Assembly: GCA_900155415.1 (NCBI GenBank)
Contig: LT700187.1
Span: forward strand, 2,480,001 to 2,544,000
Reading direction: 5' to 3'
Length of the DNA: 64,000 nucleotides
Source of the DNA: Christensenella massiliensis
Lineage (GTDB): Bacteria > Bacillota > Clostridia > Christensenellales > Christensenellaceae
Below, piece after piece: positions 33,048 through 41,921 of this stretch. Both the position numbers and the translations under genes were made by a program. Positions within the stretch are counted from its first letter, which is position 1, and each line of letters begins with the position of its first letter. The notes under the pieces are model-generated. The model had not been told where the DNA came from and searched no databases. It saw only the letters and a list, made by a program, of their open reading frames with translations.

Positions 33048-34520
33048 TCAATAGAGTCCCGCAGGTCGCTCTGATAAATTGATCAGAATATTTTTTGTCT
33101 GGGTATAATGCTCAAGGATCGCTTTATGTGTTTCCCGGCCAATTCCCGATTCCTTATATCCGCCGAATGGCGCGCCCGCAGGAAATGAATTATAGGTATT
33201 GACCCACATCCGCCCTGTTTTTACACCGCGCGCCACACGAATGGCACGGTTCAGGTCTTTTGTCCAAACGCCGCCGCCCAGTCCGTATACGCTATCGTTT
33301 GCCATACGTATCGCTTCCTCTTCTGTCTTGAATTTTATAACGGCTCCGACCGGTCCAAATATTTCTTCCTGTGCCACGCGCATATCATTTGTCACATCCC
33401 CGAGCAACGTCGGCCTCATAAAGCAGCCTCTCCCTAATTCTCCGTCCGTTATTCTTGAACCGCCGCAGATCACTTTTGCTCCCTCCTGCTTTCCAATTTC
33501 GATATACTTCAATATTTTTTTCAGCTGCTTCTCCGATATTTGCGCGCCCATCTGTGTGCTTTCCTTCCATGGTACATCTACAATTACCTTATCAAAGCGC
33601 TTTGCAGCTTCGTCTATGAACCGGTCATAGATCGTTTCCTGCACAAATATGCGTGAACCCGCACTGCACACCTGCCCCTGATTAAATAATATCCCAAGCT
33701 GGACGCCCTCCATTGCCATTTCCCAATCGCAGTCTTCAAAAAAGATATTTGCTGATTTTCCTCCCAGTTCTAAAGTTGCCGGTATCAGTTTTTCAGCAGC
33801 CGCCTGCGCAACAGACAGGCCGACCTCCGTAGATCCGGTAAAGGCAAGTTTAGAAAAGCCCTTATGCTGCAGAATGTATTCTCCGGACTTTGATCCTTTC
33901 CCTGTAATAACATTAAATACACCGGGCGGAAGCACCTCTCTTGTTAATTCTGCAAGCTCTAAAACGGAGAGCGGAGTGCTGCTGGAAGGCTTTAGGATCG
34001 TGCAGCAGCCTGCCGCCAGAACAGGCGCTAGCTTCCATACAGCCATCAAAAAAGGAAAATTCCATGGAACGATTTGCCCTACAACGCCGATCGGCTCGTG
34101 CAGGATCAGGTTCAGCGTGTTCTTGTCGAGCATCACCGCCTCCCCCTCTCCAGTTCGTACTGCTCCCGCAAAATATCTAAAATGGTCGGCTGCCAGCGGG
34201 ATATCTGCATTCAGCGTCTCGCGGATCGGTTTTCCGTTATCGAGCATCTCTATCTCTGCGAGCCGTTCCCTGTTTTCATCGATGATCTCTGCGACCCGGA
34301 ATAGGAGCTTTTGCCTTTCTTCCGGGCTCACATCCTTCCATGTTTCCCACGCTGTCCAAGCTGCTTCCGCCGCATCCTCTACATCCTGCTGCGTCGCCTC
34401 CGCGCAAACAGCGAGCCTCTGCCCATTTGCAGGACAAAAGGTGTCGAATGTACCTCCGTCTGATGCCTCACGCCATTCTCCATCAATAAACAGGCCGTAT
34501 TTTTCTGCTATGTGTTCCAT
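33048..34520 (-). CDS. NAD(P)-dependent aldehyde dehydrogenase
   Basis: A 490-residue ALDH-superfamily enzyme of standard length. The Rossmann entry IVPWNFPFLMAVWKLAPVLAAGC, the general-base glutamate in ATLELGGKS, the catalytic cysteine in NQGQVCSAGSR, and EEIFGPV are all intact. It oxidises an aldehyde to the acid; the closest remembered groups are broad-range or betaine-aldehyde-type enzymes, so the substrate is not assignable. It is a single-gene unit between two terminators and not adjacent to the microcompartment-type operon. Confidence 0.92.
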   Translation of the reverse strand: MEHIAEKYGLFIDGEWREASDGGTFDTFCPANGQRLAVCAEATQQDVEDAAEAAWTAWETWKDVSPEERQKLLFRVAEIIDENRERLAEIEMLDNGKPIRETLNADIPLAADHFRYFAGAVRTGEGEAVMLDKNTLNLILHEPIGVVGQIVPWNFPFLMAVWKLAPVLAAGCCTILKPSSSTPLSVLELAELTREVLPPGVFNVITGKGSKSGEYILQHKGFSKLAFTGSTEVGLSVAQAAAEKLIPATLELGGKSANIFFEDCDWEMAMEGVQLGILFNQGQVCSAGSRIFVQETIYDRFIDEAAKRFDKVIVDVPWKESTQMGAQISEKQLKKILKYIEIGKQEGAKVICGGSRITDGELGRGCFMRPTLLGDVTNDMRVAQEEIFGPVGAVIKFKTEEEAIRMANDSVYGLGGGVWTKDLNRAIRVARGVKTGRMWVNTYNSFPAGAPFGGYKESGIGRETHKAILEHYTQTKNILINLSERPAGLY

Positions 34521-34590
34521 TTTTATTTTCCTTTCAAGGATTTTGATTTGTCTTTAAACATTGTTAAACCATACAGGAAAATAAAACATT

Positions 34591-34614
34591 AAAAAAACGG
34601 GCAACGTCTGCCCG
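34591..34614 (-). terminator. Terminator after argF
   Basis: CGGGCA and TGCCCG form the stem; seven T residues follow in the minus-strand RNA. Confidence 0.85.
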
Positions 34615-34633
34615 CTTTTATTTTTATTTCTCT

Positions 34634-35542
34634 CTATTTGCCGCCCATGACCTTCACCATAACTGCTTTCTGCGCATGGAGCCTATTTTCCGCTTCATCA
34701 AAAATCTCCTGTGCATGCTCTTCAAAAATCTCTGCGGTTATCTCTTCTCCGCGGTGTGCCGGCAGACAATGCTGAACCATCGCGTCCGGCTTTGCGACAG
34801 CCATCACATCACGATTGATTTGTATCCCCTGAAATGCCTGCCTCCGTTCCTCTGCCTGTGCCTCCTGCCCCATAGAGGCCCATACGTCTGTAAAGAGCAC
34901 ATCTGCATCTTTGGCCGCGGCATAGATATCCTCTGAGATAGAGAATTTAGGATGGTCTTTTGCAAATTCCAATACAGATGCATCCGGCTGGTAGTCCTTT
35001 GGCGTCGCGCACGCGACTTCCATTCCAACCGTAAGCCCGCCGACGATAAGGGAATTTGCCATATTGTTTCCATCGCCAATATAGGCCATTTTCAAGCCAT
35101 CAAAGTCCTTTTTATGTTCGCGGATCGTCTGCAGATCCGCCAACACCTGACAGGGATGCGCAAAGTCTGTCAGCCCATTGATGACCGGTATGCTGCCATA
35201 TTGTGCCAAATCTTCAACTTCCTTTTGCGCATAAGTACGAATCATAATACCATCCAGATAACGTGACAATACGCGCGCAGTATCTTCCACAGGCTCGCCT
35301 CTGCCGATCTGCAGATCATTTGAAGAAAGAAAAAGCGGATAGCCGCCGAGCTGATACATACCGACCTCGAACGATACGCGCGTACGCGTCGAGGATTTCT
35401 GAAAAATCATGCCAAGCGTCTTTCCGGCAAGAAGCGGATGCTTTATCCCCGCTTTATTTTCCGCTTTCAGCTTATCTGCCAAATCAAGCAGTTCTATGAT
35501 CTGTTCTTTATTCAGGTCTCCCATTTTGAGTAAGTGCTTCAT
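34634..35542 (-). CDS. argF: Ornithine carbamoyltransferase
   Basis: A 302-residue OTCase. It binds carbamoyl phosphate through SSTRTR and HPCQ and ornithine through the DVWASMG and HCLPAHRG motifs, making citrulline in arginine synthesis or working in reverse in the arginine deiminase pathway. The start at 35542 is chosen for its GAGG-containing RBS; an in-frame ATG 8 codons earlier lies in the -10 to +1 region. The promoter carries an ARG-box-like sequence, favouring a biosynthetic role. It lies downstream of pyrBI but has its own promoter. Confidence 0.95.
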   Translation of the reverse strand: MKHLLKMGDLNKEQIIELLDLADKLKAENKAGIKHPLLAGKTLGMIFQKSSTRTRVSFEVGMYQLGGYPLFLSSNDLQIGRGEPVEDTARVLSRYLDGIMIRTYAQKEVEDLAQYGSIPVINGLTDFAHPCQVLADLQTIREHKKDFDGLKMAYIGDGNNMANSLIVGGLTVGMEVACATPKDYQPDASVLEFAKDHPKFSISEDIYAAAKDADVLFTDVWASMGQEAQAEERRQAFQGIQINRDVMAVAKPDAMVQHCLPAHRGEEITAEIFEEHAQEIFDEAENRLHAQKAVMVKVMGGK

Positions 35543-35573
35543 TCCAATTACCTCGCTTCGATTCAATAGAATG

Positions 35574-35602
35574 ATTATACATCAAAATGAATATTTATGC
35601 AA
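35574..35602 (-). promoter_or_regulatory. argF promoter with overlapping ArgR-box-like site
   Basis: On the minus strand TTGCAT (35597-35602) and TATAAT (35574-35579) are 17 bases apart. The plus-strand sequence TGAATATTTATGCA (35588-35601) matches the ArgR consensus TGAATWWWWATTCA at 13 of 14 positions and covers the -35 box. Confidence 0.65.
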
Positions 35603-35608
35603 ATATTT

Positions 35609-36031
35609 TTAATGTTCTGCCTGCTGCTCACAATAGGCGCACCGATAGACCTTGCGCTCCGGGTCGGTCAGCTTGAATACATGCGGCAGTTCCTGCTCCA
35701 CCGAGGTGATACAGCGCGGGTTTTTACATTTGATGATATTCACGATCTTATCCGGCAGCGTAATATTCATCTTTTTGATGATCGTTCCGCCGTCAATGAT
35801 ATTCACTGTAATATTGGTGTCGATAAAACCAAGCATGTGGAGATCTGTCTCGATCTCGTCCTCAATTTTGATGATATCCTTTTTCCCCATGCGGTTGCTT
35901 TTGACATTCTTAATGATCGCAACGCTGCATTCAAGCTTATCAAGGCCAAGATAATTATAAATCTCCATCGCCTTTCCGGCCTCGATATGGTCGATCACCA
36001 CGCCCCGCTCCAAGCTATCTATGCTTAGCAT
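35609..36031 (-). CDS. pyrI: Aspartate carbamoyltransferase regulatory chain PyrI
   Basis: A 140-residue PyrI. The N-terminal allosteric domain includes RGVVIDHIEAGKAM; the C-terminal zinc domain has the four cysteines in CKNPRC and CAYC. It binds nucleotides and joins PyrB catalytic trimers. Its ATG overlaps the pyrB stop by one base, giving translational coupling. Confidence 0.96.
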   Translation of the reverse strand: MLSIDSLERGVVIDHIEAGKAMEIYNYLGLDKLECSVAIIKNVKSNRMGKKDIIKIEDEIETDLHMLGFIDTNITVNIIDGGTIIKKMNITLPDKIVNIIKCKNPRCITSVEQELPHVFKLTDPERKVYRCAYCEQQAEH

Positions 36032-36951
36032 TACGCATTCACCCCCAGCATCGTCATAATGAGCGCCATTCTTACATATTTGCCAAATAAGGTCTGTTTA
36101 AAATATGCGGCGCGCGGGTCTTTATCTACCTCTACAGAAATCTCGTTCACCCTCGGCAGCGGATGCATCACGATCATGTCGTCCTTAGCCAGCTTCATTT
36201 TTTCCGTATCCAGAATATAACTGTCGCGCAGCCGGATATAATCCTCTTCGTTAAAAAAACGCTCGCGCTGTACGCGCGTCATATACAGGATATCAAGCTC
36301 TGCTATGATCTCTTCAAGGCGTTCATACTGCACATAGGTAACATTTTCATTATTTTTCAGCACATCCTCTTTTACATACCGCGGCACTTTCAATTCCTTG
36401 GGAGAAATAAGGACAAATTTGATATTGCTGTACCGTGAGAGCGCACGGATCAGCGAATGTACCGTCCGCCCGAATTTCAGGTCTCCGCACATGCCGATCG
36501 TAAGATGATCGAGCCTTCCCTTGAGGGAACGTATGGTGAGAAGGTCCGTCAGCGTCTGCGTCGGGTGCTGATGCCCACCGTCCCCTGCATTGATGATTGG
36601 AATATTTACGTTTTGGGAAGCGACCAGCGCCGCCCCCTCTTTGGGGTGGCGCATAGCGATTATATCAGCATAGCATTCTACGGTGCGCACCGTATCCGCC
36701 ACGCTTTCCCCCTTGGATGCCGAGCTATTGTCCGCTCCGGCAAAACCGATCACATCGCCGCCAAGCTCATGCATCGCCGCTTCAAAACTCAGACGAGTAC
36801 GTGTGGATGGCTCAAAAAAAAGTGTTGCAAGCTTCTTATACCTGCACACTTCCCGATACTTTTCCGGTTCTTCCATAATGTTGTCCGCGAGGTCTAAAAG
36901 CTCGTCTATCTCCTCCACCGAGATATCCATAGGGTCAAGTAAATGCTTCAT
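36031..36951 (-). CDS. pyrB: Aspartate carbamoyltransferase catalytic chain PyrB
   Basis: A 306-residue ATCase with the carbamoyl-phosphate loop FEPSTRTR, the swinging loop [14 protein letters not shown] and the aspartate-binding [10 protein letters not shown]. It commits carbamoyl phosphate to pyrimidines. The start at 36951 follows AGGAGGAG; a longer reading has no RBS. Upstream is a 180-base leader with a PyrR-binding loop and a terminator, so expression should fall when UMP is high. Confidence 0.96.
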   Translation of the reverse strand: MKHLLDPMDISVEEIDELLDLADNIMEEPEKYREVCRYKKLATLFFEPSTRTRLSFEAAMHELGGDVIGFAGADNSSASKGESVADTVRTVECYADIIAMRHPKEGAALVASQNVNIPIINAGDGGHQHPTQTLTDLLTIRSLKGRLDHLTIGMCGDLKFGRTVHSLIRALSRYSNIKFVLISPKELKVPRYVKEDVLKNNENVTYVQYERLEEIIAELDILYMTRVQRERFFNEEDYIRLRDSYILDTEKMKLAKDDMIVMHPLPRVNEISVEVDKDPRAAYFKQTLFGKYVRMALIMTMLGVNA

Positions 36952-37004
36952 TATGCTCCTCCTGTGCCGAAGCCCCAACCGGTACTGTCCGTTCCTCAGA
37001 AAGC

Positions 37005-37140
37005 AAAAAATGCCTTCCCTAACAGAAAGACACCGAGCTCATACAAGAAAAATGTATCAAACCTTATCAGCCTCTCTGTACCAATTTAAAGGTCTTCTTA
37101 TCGCTTATCATATTTTACTACACAGTGTCTTAAATGGCAA
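37005..37140 (-). promoter_or_regulatory. pyrBI promoter and PyrR attenuation leader
   Basis: Promoter TTGCCA (37135-37140) and TAAAAT (37112-37117) with 17-base spacing. The leader then contains GTACAGAGAGGCTGATAAGG (within 37062-37082), close to the PyrR-binding loop consensus with its CAGAGAGGCU core, preceded by TTTAAA. Downstream TGTCTTTC and GGAAGGCA (37011-37032) pair and are followed by six T, an intrinsic terminator about 50 bases before pyrB. Confidence 0.75.
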
Positions 37141-37220
37141 GACATGAAATTTTCATGTTTGTATGGCAGTAAATGCGTCCATTATTAAATCAGAACAGCT
37201 TGGAAAGGAAGTGAAAAATT

Positions 37221-37394
37221 ATGGCGCATGCTCTGGCGGTAAAATTTATTGCAGTTATGGCTGTGATCATCGTTGGTCTCACAATGATACTTATGGCGCT
37301 TCCTTCCAATCCACTCCCGTTTCAAAGCTTGGCGGAGAACCCGTCTTCAGGAGCTCCGATACAGGCCGAAACGGTATCTGTTCCAACTAAATGA
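37221..37394 (+). CDS. Small single-pass membrane protein (57 residues)
   Basis: The open frame starts MAHALAVKFIAVMAVIIVGL and continues as one hydrophobic helix to about residue 29, followed by a polar, proline-rich tail ending VSVPTK. GGAAAGGAAG lies upstream of the ATG and a terminator follows 25 bases after the stop, so it has a complete gene layout. An alternative longer reading in another frame from 37163 lacks an RBS. I do not recognise the family. Confidence 0.6.
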   Translation: MAHALAVKFIAVMAVIIVGLTMILMALPSNPLPFQSLAENPSSGAPIQAETVSVPTK

Positions 37395-37418
37395 TTTTCT
37401 CTCCTCTTATTTTTACAG

Positions 37419-37454
37419 AAAAGGCACGGAGCTATGCTCATTTCCGTGCCTTTT
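37419..37454. terminator. Bidirectional terminator between small membrane protein and MscS gene
   Basis: AAAAGGCACGGA pairs perfectly with TCCGTGCCTTTT; it overlaps the last codons of the MscS-type gene. Confidence 0.85.
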
Positions 37455-38376
37455 CCTTTTCCTGCAAAATGATATTTTGGTAAGGATATGGGATCTCTAT
37501 CCCGTTTCTATCAAATTCTTTTTTGACAGCATACCGTAGGTCTGACATTACAGCGAAACTGGTAGAGGTATCCTGTGTCCAAACAAAGGCCCGTACCTTA
37601 ACGGCATAATCGCCTAATTCCTGCACGCGTACCGTGACGGGAGGAACACCCTGTGCTTTTTCCTCTTCTGTCCGCACATCCAGTGTTCCCTCATGCGCTT
37701 CCACAAGCTTTGCCATCAGTTCCATTGCAAGGTCTATATCGCTTCCATACGATATCCCAACGTCAAGGAATGTGCATACGTTACTTTTCTCCGCCATGCG
37801 GACTACCCGTATCATTTCCTTGTCGATCACACTGTTAGGAATTACAATGCTCTTATTGGATGGGTCTAGGATCGTCGTATGCCGCAGGCCGATATCTTTC
37901 ACAATCCCTGTGATCGGCGGCGTAATATTTAATATCTCAATATATTCTCCTACTTCAAACGGCTTTGCTGCGCTGATCGATATGCCGCTGAACACATTTC
38001 CCAAAGTCTGCTGTGCTGCAAGACCGATCACAACGCCGGCAATTCCCGAGCTTGCCAAAAGCGCAGTTCCGAGGCTGCTTAAAGGCTTGATCGTCATTAC
38101 GACGCACATGACCGCGATCACAATAATAATGATATAGATCAAACGGTAAAAGATCCGCGCATTGCCCGTTAATTTCCGTGCAAGAAAATGCTGGATCAAT
38201 TTAATGATCACAAATGTGGCCGCACCTACGACCGCCGCATAGATAAGCGTATTGACAAAGCCAAGCGAAAAGATGCTGTCCTCTATCTGCCGCATCGCGT
38301 CTCCCGCAGACTGCGCTCCTCCGTTTTGTACTGTTGAATCCGCAAGTACGCGGATACCTGTATCCTCTACTATCAT
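37438..38376 (-). CDS. MscS-family mechanosensitive channel
   Basis: A 312-residue membrane protein. Three N-terminal helices are followed by the pore helix TALLASSGIAGVVIGLAAQQTLGNVFSGI, and then the cytoplasmic beta and alpha/beta domains (KPFEVGEYIEI, IPNSVI). It releases solutes on osmotic downshock or acts as a small-conductance channel. It follows the cardiolipin synthase gene by 36 bases in the same direction, so both envelope genes are probably co-expressed. Confidence 0.92.
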   Translation of the reverse strand: MIVEDTGIRVLADSTVQNGGAQSAGDAMRQIEDSIFSLGFVNTLIYAAVVGAATFVIIKLIQHFLARKLTGNARIFYRLIYIIIIVIAVMCVVMTIKPLSSLGTALLASSGIAGVVIGLAAQQTLGNVFSGISISAAKPFEVGEYIEILNITPPITGIVKDIGLRHTTILDPSNKSIVIPNSVIDKEMIRVVRMAEKSNVCTFLDVGISYGSDIDLAMELMAKLVEAHEGTLDVRTEEEKAQGVPPVTVRVQELGDYAVKVRAFVWTQDTSTSFAVMSDLRYAVKKEFDRNGIEIPYPYQNIILQEKEKARK

Positions 38377-38412
38377 ATTTCCTCTCCCGTGCCTTCCATC
38401 CAGTTCCTGCGG

Positions 38413-39948
38413 TCACATCATCGGAGCGAATACGCGGAGAACCGCCTGCATCAGGCGGATATACCACGGCCGGCGGCACACTTCTTCGCAGGTTATCTCC
38501 TGACAAACCGCAAGCGTCTTTTCATAATCCTCTTTCAACTGACCGATCGTCTTAGCCTGATATAACCATACCCCGCATTCATAATGCAGAAACAGACTGC
38601 GATAATCCAGATTGATCGTCCCGATGATGCCGAATTCATCATCACAAACAAATGTCTTAGTATGGATAAAGCCGGGCGTATACTCATAGATGCGTACTCC
38701 CGCTTTCAGAAGCGCTTCATAATGCGCCTGCGTTAGAAGAAACACCATTTTTTTATCCGGTATATGAGGCGTAGTGATACGTACGTCCACACCGCTTTTC
38801 GCTGCGTTCTGCAGAGCCGTCATAAATTCATTATCCAGAATCAGATAGGGTGTGTTGATGTATAGATACCGTTTTGCCCTCCCTACCATATTCATATAGG
38901 TATTTTCGCTGACATATTCGTCATCCATAGGGTCGTCTGTAAACGGCTGCACATATCCGTCAGACGAAATTCCATCCAATTCCTGTACTTTCGGCCGGAA
39001 TATGGAGTAGTCGTCATCCTCCGGCCGCATAAAATTCCATGCCTGCAAAAACATAACGGCGAATGCCCATGCCCCCATCCCTTTCAGCATAACCGCCCCG
39101 TCTTTCCAGTGCCCAAACCGTTCGATGGCATTGATATATTCATCTGCAAGGTTCGCACCGCTGCAAAAAGCCGTATGACCGTCGACCACCGTTACCTTGC
39201 GATGGTTCCGGTTATTGAAGATAGAGGAGAGCTCCGGCCGCAGCGGATTAAAGACCGCCGCTTTGATACCCATCGCTTCCAGTTGTTTATAGTAACGGAA
39301 AGGGAGGGTTCGTGCGCATCCCATATCGTCATACATAAACCGTACGTCCACTCCTGCCTCCGCTTTTCGTTTTAATATGTCGAGGATACTGTTCCACATC
39401 GTGCCGGCCTGCACAATAAAGTATTCCATAAAAATATAGCGTTCTGCTTTTTCCAGTTCTTCTTTCAGTTGTTCAAAGAAAGCTTCTCCGCTCGAAAAAT
39501 ATTCCGTCTCAGTTCTATCATACACCGGAAACATGCTGGCTTTGCGGATGTAATCGGTTTGTCTGAGCGCATCCATGCTTTTTTGTTCCAGTTCGTGCGT
39601 TATCCTGCGGTCCTGCCCCAAAAACGGTTCCGACTTTTCTATCTCCCGTTCCGCTTTGCGCCGCAGCCAGCGAGTCAGGCGCCGCTGGCTGAAGAAGATA
39701 TACATCAGCACACCAAAAACGGGCAGAACGAGGATCACGATGATCCATGCCAGCTTATAGGATGGATTTTGCCGCTTGTTGACGATATAGAGCGCCATCA
39801 CAAGACTTGCGATCCAAAAAAACATCCGTATCGTTTGGGATTGATCGTCAAAGTATACAAAAATACTGATCAGGAGCCATGCTTGAATCCCAATAAGGGC
39901 AAAAACAATAAACATCCTGCTGATAAAGAAACTGAATAATTTTTTCAT
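38413..39948 (-). CDS. cls: Cardiolipin synthase
   Basis: A 511-residue phospholipase D-family protein. Two membrane segments lie in the first 65 residues, then two HKD motifs: HRKVTVVDGHTAFCSG in the first half and HTKTFVCDDEFGIIGTINLD in the second. It joins phosphatidylglycerol molecules into cardiolipin. Length and topology match bacterial Cls. It is followed by the MscS-type channel gene. Confidence 0.94.
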   Translation of the reverse strand: MKKLFSFFISRMFIVFALIGIQAWLLISIFVYFDDQSQTIRMFFWIASLVMALYIVNKRQNPSYKLAWIIVILVLPVFGVLMYIFFSQRRLTRWLRRKAEREIEKSEPFLGQDRRITHELEQKSMDALRQTDYIRKASMFPVYDRTETEYFSSGEAFFEQLKEELEKAERYIFMEYFIVQAGTMWNSILDILKRKAEAGVDVRFMYDDMGCARTLPFRYYKQLEAMGIKAAVFNPLRPELSSIFNNRNHRKVTVVDGHTAFCSGANLADEYINAIERFGHWKDGAVMLKGMGAWAFAVMFLQAWNFMRPEDDDYSIFRPKVQELDGISSDGYVQPFTDDPMDDEYVSENTYMNMVGRAKRYLYINTPYLILDNEFMTALQNAAKSGVDVRITTPHIPDKKMVFLLTQAHYEALLKAGVRIYEYTPGFIHTKTFVCDDEFGIIGTINLDYRSLFLHYECGVWLYQAKTIGQLKEDYEKTLAVCQEITCEEVCRRPWYIRLMQAVLRVFAPMM

Positions 39949-40149
39949 GTCAGGCTCCGTTCCATTATAGTATTATTATTTTACGCCATAATCATTTTTT
40001 GCGCAACTTGCGTCTATTCTCCCGATTTATGCCATATTTCATTTTCCGGAAAAGGCCGGCTGTACATCCTCCTTTTTTCGGCTATACCGGTATATTTTAT
40101 TTCAGTAATCAGAGTACTTCTACCCTCTGCGCCTCGCACGGAGATAGAT

Positions 40150-40185
40150 AAAAAAGCGGCGTAACCACGAGGGCCGCCGCTTTTT
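40150..40185 (-). terminator. Terminator after trpB2
   Basis: GCGGCG (40156-40161) pairs with CGCCGC (40175-40180), with runs of A and T at both sides. Confidence 0.8.
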
Positions 40186-40195
40186 GGATTTTATT

Positions 40196-41563
40196 TTACG
40201 GTATTTGGGGCAGACTATCGAATCCTTTCTGGAGCTCTTCGTCCGTCGGAATATAATCGCTCATCCTGCCCTCATGATATGCTTCATAGGCTGTCATATC
40301 GAAATATCCTGTTCCCGTGAGTCCGAAAAGGATCGTCTTCTTTTCGCCCGATTCTTTACAGCGCAGCGCTTCATCGATCGCTGCGCGGATCGCATGAGCA
40401 GATTCCGGCGCAGGCAGAATCGTCTCTTTTTTAGCAAACAGCACCGCTGCCTCAAAGACTTTGCTCTGCTCGACTGCTACAGCTTCCATATATTTATCAT
40501 GGTAGAGCTTAGACAAAATCGGTGACATTCCATGATAACGCAGGCCGCCTGCATGATTTGCAGAGGGAATGAATCCACTTCCGAGCGTGTACATCTTGGC
40601 CATCGGCGTGATCTTGCCCGTATCGCAGAAATCATACGCATATTTCCCCCGCGTAAAGGACGGACAGGAGGCCGGTTCTACCGCTACGATACGCGGATCC
40701 GCCTTACCTGTAAGCTTATCCTGCATAAACGGAGCGATCAGGCCTCCGAGGTTAGAACCGCCTCCCGCGCAGCCGATCACTACGTCCGGATATTCATCCA
40801 GCTTCTCCATCGCTATTTTGGACTCAAGTCCGATGATCGACTGGTGGAGCAGTACCTGATTCAGTACTGAACCGAGAACATACCGGTATCCCTCCGAGCT
40901 CACCGCTTTTTCTACCGCTTCTGAGATTGCGCATCCGAGGCTTCCCGTCGTGTTTGGGTCCTCCGCTAAAATCTTGCGTCCGATCTGCGTCGTATCGCTT
41001 GGGCTTGCAATCACCTCAGCGTCAAAGGTCTGCATGACCGCCTTGCGGAAAGGCTTCTGCTGATAGGATACCTTAACCATGAACACCGTGAGCGGGAGTC
41101 CAAAATATGAGCACGCTTCTGCAAGCGCCGTTCCCCACTGGCCGGCCCCTGTTTCCGTCGTGAGGCCTTTCAGGCCCTGATCTTTTGCGTAATAGGCCTG
41201 CGCAATAGCGGAATTGAGCTTATGGCTGCCCGACGTATTGTTTCCCTCAAACTTGTAGTAGATCTTTGCCGGAGTATCGAGCGCCTTTTCCAAATTGAAT
41301 GCGCGAATAAGCGGAGACGGACGGTATATCTTATACATCTCGAGTATCTCGTCCGGGATATCGACGTATCTCGTCTCATTATCCATTTCCTGATGCGCTA
41401 ATTTCTTGCAGAATACCGGATAGAGGTCCTCCTCCGCCGCCGGCTTCATCGTTGCCGGATTGATCATCGGGTCAGGCAACTCTTTCATATCTGCACGCAT
41501 GTTATACCACTGCTTCGGCATCTCATCTTCAGTTAAATAGAGTCTATGCGGAATTTTTACCAT
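40196..41563 (-). CDS. trpB: Tryptophan synthase beta chain, TrpB2 type
   Basis: A 455-residue PLP enzyme, about 55 residues longer than classical TrpB. The N-terminal LTEDEMPKQWYNMRADM and internal insertions are typical of TrpB2. The PLP lysine is Lys115 in GSHKLN; the phosphate-binding loop is CAGGGSN. It condenses indole and serine into tryptophan, often without a TrpA partner. A tryptophan-type T-box leader precedes it, confirming a tryptophan role. It is not linked to trpA, whose end appears at the right edge of the window. Confidence 0.92.
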   Translation of the reverse strand: MVKIPHRLYLTEDEMPKQWYNMRADMKELPDPMINPATMKPAAEEDLYPVFCKKLAHQEMDNETRYVDIPDEILEMYKIYRPSPLIRAFNLEKALDTPAKIYYKFEGNNTSGSHKLNSAIAQAYYAKDQGLKGLTTETGAGQWGTALAEACSYFGLPLTVFMVKVSYQQKPFRKAVMQTFDAEVIASPSDTTQIGRKILAEDPNTTGSLGCAISEAVEKAVSSEGYRYVLGSVLNQVLLHQSIIGLESKIAMEKLDEYPDVVIGCAGGGSNLGGLIAPFMQDKLTGKADPRIVAVEPASCPSFTRGKYAYDFCDTGKITPMAKMYTLGSGFIPSANHAGGLRYHGMSPILSKLYHDKYMEAVAVEQSKVFEAAVLFAKKETILPAPESAHAIRAAIDEALRCKESGEKKTILFGLTGTGYFDMTAYEAYHEGRMSDYIPTDEELQKGFDSLPQIP

Positions 41564-41594
41564 TGCTTGTTTCTCCCTTCAAAGATATTTTTAA

Positions 41595-41880
41595 ATAAAA
41601 AAGCTTCTGTCCCCTGCTCTGGGACAAAAGCTTTCAATAAACTTCTGCGGTGCCACCCGGATTGACGTAAAACGCCCTCTCTGCCACAATCAAACAATTG
41701 CGTTTCCATGATAACGGTTGGAATCTCCGTCAGGTATTACTAAACTTTCGCTGTTCTTCCTGCCCTCATCAGTCCATTCGCCGAAATTCCTGTGCCTGCG
41801 ATGATCTCACCATCCATCGCTCTCTTGGAAGCGGTTTTCCCGGTTACTCTTCTGAATCACTGGTTTCTTTATTTATGATT
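41595..41880 (-). promoter_or_regulatory. Tryptophan-type T-box leader of trpB2
   Basis: The transcribed leader contains the T-box core GGGTGGCACCGC (within 41646-41658) followed by a terminator (AAGCTT..TGTCCC with its complement, 41601-41633) and T-run. In Stem I, CAGT (41859-41862) pairs with ACTG (41770-41773), and the triplet directly before ACTG is TGG (41774-41776) followed by A, the expected specifier position, reading tryptophan. Uncharged tRNA-Trp would switch the gene on. Confidence 0.85.
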
Positions 41881-41884
41881 ATTA

Positions 41885-41913
41885 ATCATAACAGCCTTCG
41901 TAAAACATGTCAA
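41885..41913 (-). promoter_or_regulatory. Promoter of the T-box/trpB2 transcript
   Basis: TTGACA (41908-41913) and TATGAT (41885-41890) with 17-base spacing, immediately after the end of apgM. Confidence 0.8.
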
Positions 41914-41921
41914 GCAAAAAT

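Noticed and set aside
37163-37390. Alternative 75-codon frame over the small membrane protein gene
   Set aside because: No RBS and no hydrophobic helix; the frame starting at 37221 has both.
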